Shown here piece by piece: positions 5,206 to 6,059 of a stretch of DNA of 6,059 nt. Each line of letters opens with the position of its first letter. Position 1 is the stretch's first letter. The notes beneath the pieces are model-generated. The model did no database searches. It was not told where the DNA came from and saw nothing but the letters and a program-made list of their open reading frames with translations. The translations under genes and the position numbers were made by a program. Location: assembly GCA_023137005.1 (NCBI GenBank), contig JAGLQE010000331.1, positions 1 to 6,059 of the forward strand, in the 5' to 3' direction. The DNA is from Thermoplasmata archaeon (GTDB lineage Archaea > Thermoplasmatota > Thermoplasmata > SG8-5 > JAGLSY01).

Positions 5206-6059
5206 TGGCAGGTATATTCGGATACATCGATAAAAAGAATGATGACGAGAGTAAACAGCAATTCTTATCTATTATCAAAGATGCAGGATTACATATCAAA
5301 AAGGAAATTGTTGGTGATGATTTTATCCTCGGAGAAGCTGGAATAGATATAGATAAATCAAATAATGATGATTTGAATGATACTATCTCTATTGTTTCCC
5401 AAGGGGAAACTTTCGATGATGTTCATCAGGATCTATCAACAAGAATACTTGATTTATATATTAACAATAAGCTAGATGAATTGAATATGATCAATGGATC
5501 ATTCTCAGCTGCTATTTATGATAATCATGACAAGAAATTGACCATTGTAAACGATATAAATGGACTCACGAAGGTGTTTTATGCCATAGGGAAAGATGAT
5601 TTCTACTTTGCTCCAAAAATAACACCATTGCTAAGGATGGGAAAGGGAGGAGCATTGAGAAAGGATGCCATAGCTGATTTCTTTCTTTTTGGTTATATTT
5701 TAGGAGATAATACATTTCTAGATAATATGTTCCAGCTCCCTGCAGGATCTATTCTTGAACTTACAGAGGATGGTATCAGTATATCACAATATTCAACCCT
5801 TCAATATCAAGAGGAAGAACTATCAAATGACAAAGACCCATTGATAGACGAATTAGGGAACCATTGGCATAAGGCGGTTGAGAGAAGAGTTGCAAAGGAA
5901 CAAAAGATCATTATTCCAATTAGTGGTGGACTTGATTCGCGAGCAATACTTGATGCCACATTGAAGTGCATCCCAAAAGAAAATGTGGTTACTTTTACAT
6001 TTGGAGAGGAGGGAAGCTTGGATTTTGATATAGGGAAGAGAGTGGCCAAAAAAGCTGGA
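5205..6059 (+). CDS. Asparagine-synthase-like amide synthetase with inactive glutaminase domain, cut by window edge
   Basis: The ORF starts at ATG 5205, overlapping the upstream TAA, and is open for 285 codons to the window edge. It belongs to the asparagine synthetase B family: an N-terminal class II glutamine amidotransferase (Ntn) domain followed by an ATP-pyrophosphatase domain that adenylates a carboxylate and forms an amide. The start MAGIFGYID aligns with the usual MCGIFG, but the nucleophile Cys2 is Ala (codon GCA). The RGPD and NGEIYN glutamine-binding motifs are not recognisable (the second region reads SQGETFDD, 66-72), and the usual DGxFAFAxYD reads NGSFSAAIYD (97-106). The synthetase domain has an intact ATP loop SGGLDSR (240-246) and TFTFGEEGSLDFDIGKRVAKKAG-type sequence to the edge, with the spacing usual for the family. 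Glutaminase activity is therefore unlikely. The synthetase half may act with free ammonia or another amine, possibly on a carboxylated sugar or lipid. True asparagine synthesis or a regulatory role cannot be excluded. Confidence 0.87.
   Translation, partial: MAGIFGYIDKKNDDESKQQFLSIIKDAGLHIKKEIVGDDFILGEAGIDIDKSNNDDLNDTISIVSQGETFDDVHQDLSTRILDLYINNKLDELNMINGSFSAAIYDNHDKKLTIVNDINGLTKVFYAIGKDDFYFAPKITPLLRMGKGGALRKDAIADFFLFGYILGDNTFLDNMFQLPAGSILELTEDGISISQYSTLQYQEEELSNDKDPLIDELGNHWHKAVERRVAKEQKIIIPISGGLDSRAILDATLKCIPKENVVTFTFGEEGSLDFDIGKRVAKKAG

Noticed and set aside
5205..5213. Sequencing error or wrong start as the cause of the missing Cys2
   Set aside because: GCA differs from both cysteine codons at all three bases, the ribosome site is ideally spaced, the reading frame is open, and other glutamine-binding motifs are missing too.
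1..6059. CRISPR array, tRNA, insertion sequence or long repeat
   Set aside because: No regularly spaced repeats, cloverleaf-like stretches, transposase motifs or inverted terminal repeats were seen when reading both strands. Nearly all bases are accounted for by coding regions.

Overview
This 6,059-base window looks like part of a surface-glycan gene cluster from an archaeon, most likely a euryarchaeon of methanogen type. The case for archaea is indirect. The DNA is AT-rich, arginine is coded mostly by AGA/AGG, and ATA is common for isoleucine. Internal genes have GGTGA or GGAGGT ribosome sites, while the two outward-facing first genes have no clear Shine-Dalgarno site but do have TATA-like elements. 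No rRNA, tRNA or housekeeping gene is present to fix the genus.

Layout: positions 1-573 (minus strand) hold the N-terminal half of a non-hydrolysing UDP-GlcNAc 2-epimerase, cut by the window edge. A 113-base divergent promoter region follows (574-686). Five plus-strand genes then run to the right edge: a GT4 glycosyltransferase (687-1841), a GDP-mannose 4,6-dehydratase/reductase-type SDR (1861-2811), two more GT4 glycosyltransferases (about 2887-3981 and 3988-5205), and an asparagine-synthase-like protein (5205 to beyond the edge). Gaps are 19, about 69-75, 6 and -1 bases, so they are probably one operon.

Together the genes suggest synthesis of an oligosaccharide or polysaccharide on the cytoplasmic face of the membrane. 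The epimerase would supply UDP-ManNAc (the usual precursor of ManNAcA). The SDR would supply a GDP-6-deoxyhexose intermediate. The three GT4 enzymes would add sugars. The asparagine-synthase-like protein could activate a carboxylate, for example a uronic acid, and join it to an amine. This last step is inference.

The most notable observation is that the asparagine-synthase homologue lacks the glutaminase nucleophile: the usual Met-Cys-Gly-Ile start is Met-Ala-Gly-Ile, and other glutamine-binding motifs are also missing. The ATP-pyrophosphatase loop is intact. This resembles the pattern of amide synthetases that do not use glutamine, such as beta-lactam synthetase, and makes the gene a candidate for unusual glycan amidation. 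No CRISPR array, insertion sequence, tRNA or large repeat was seen.
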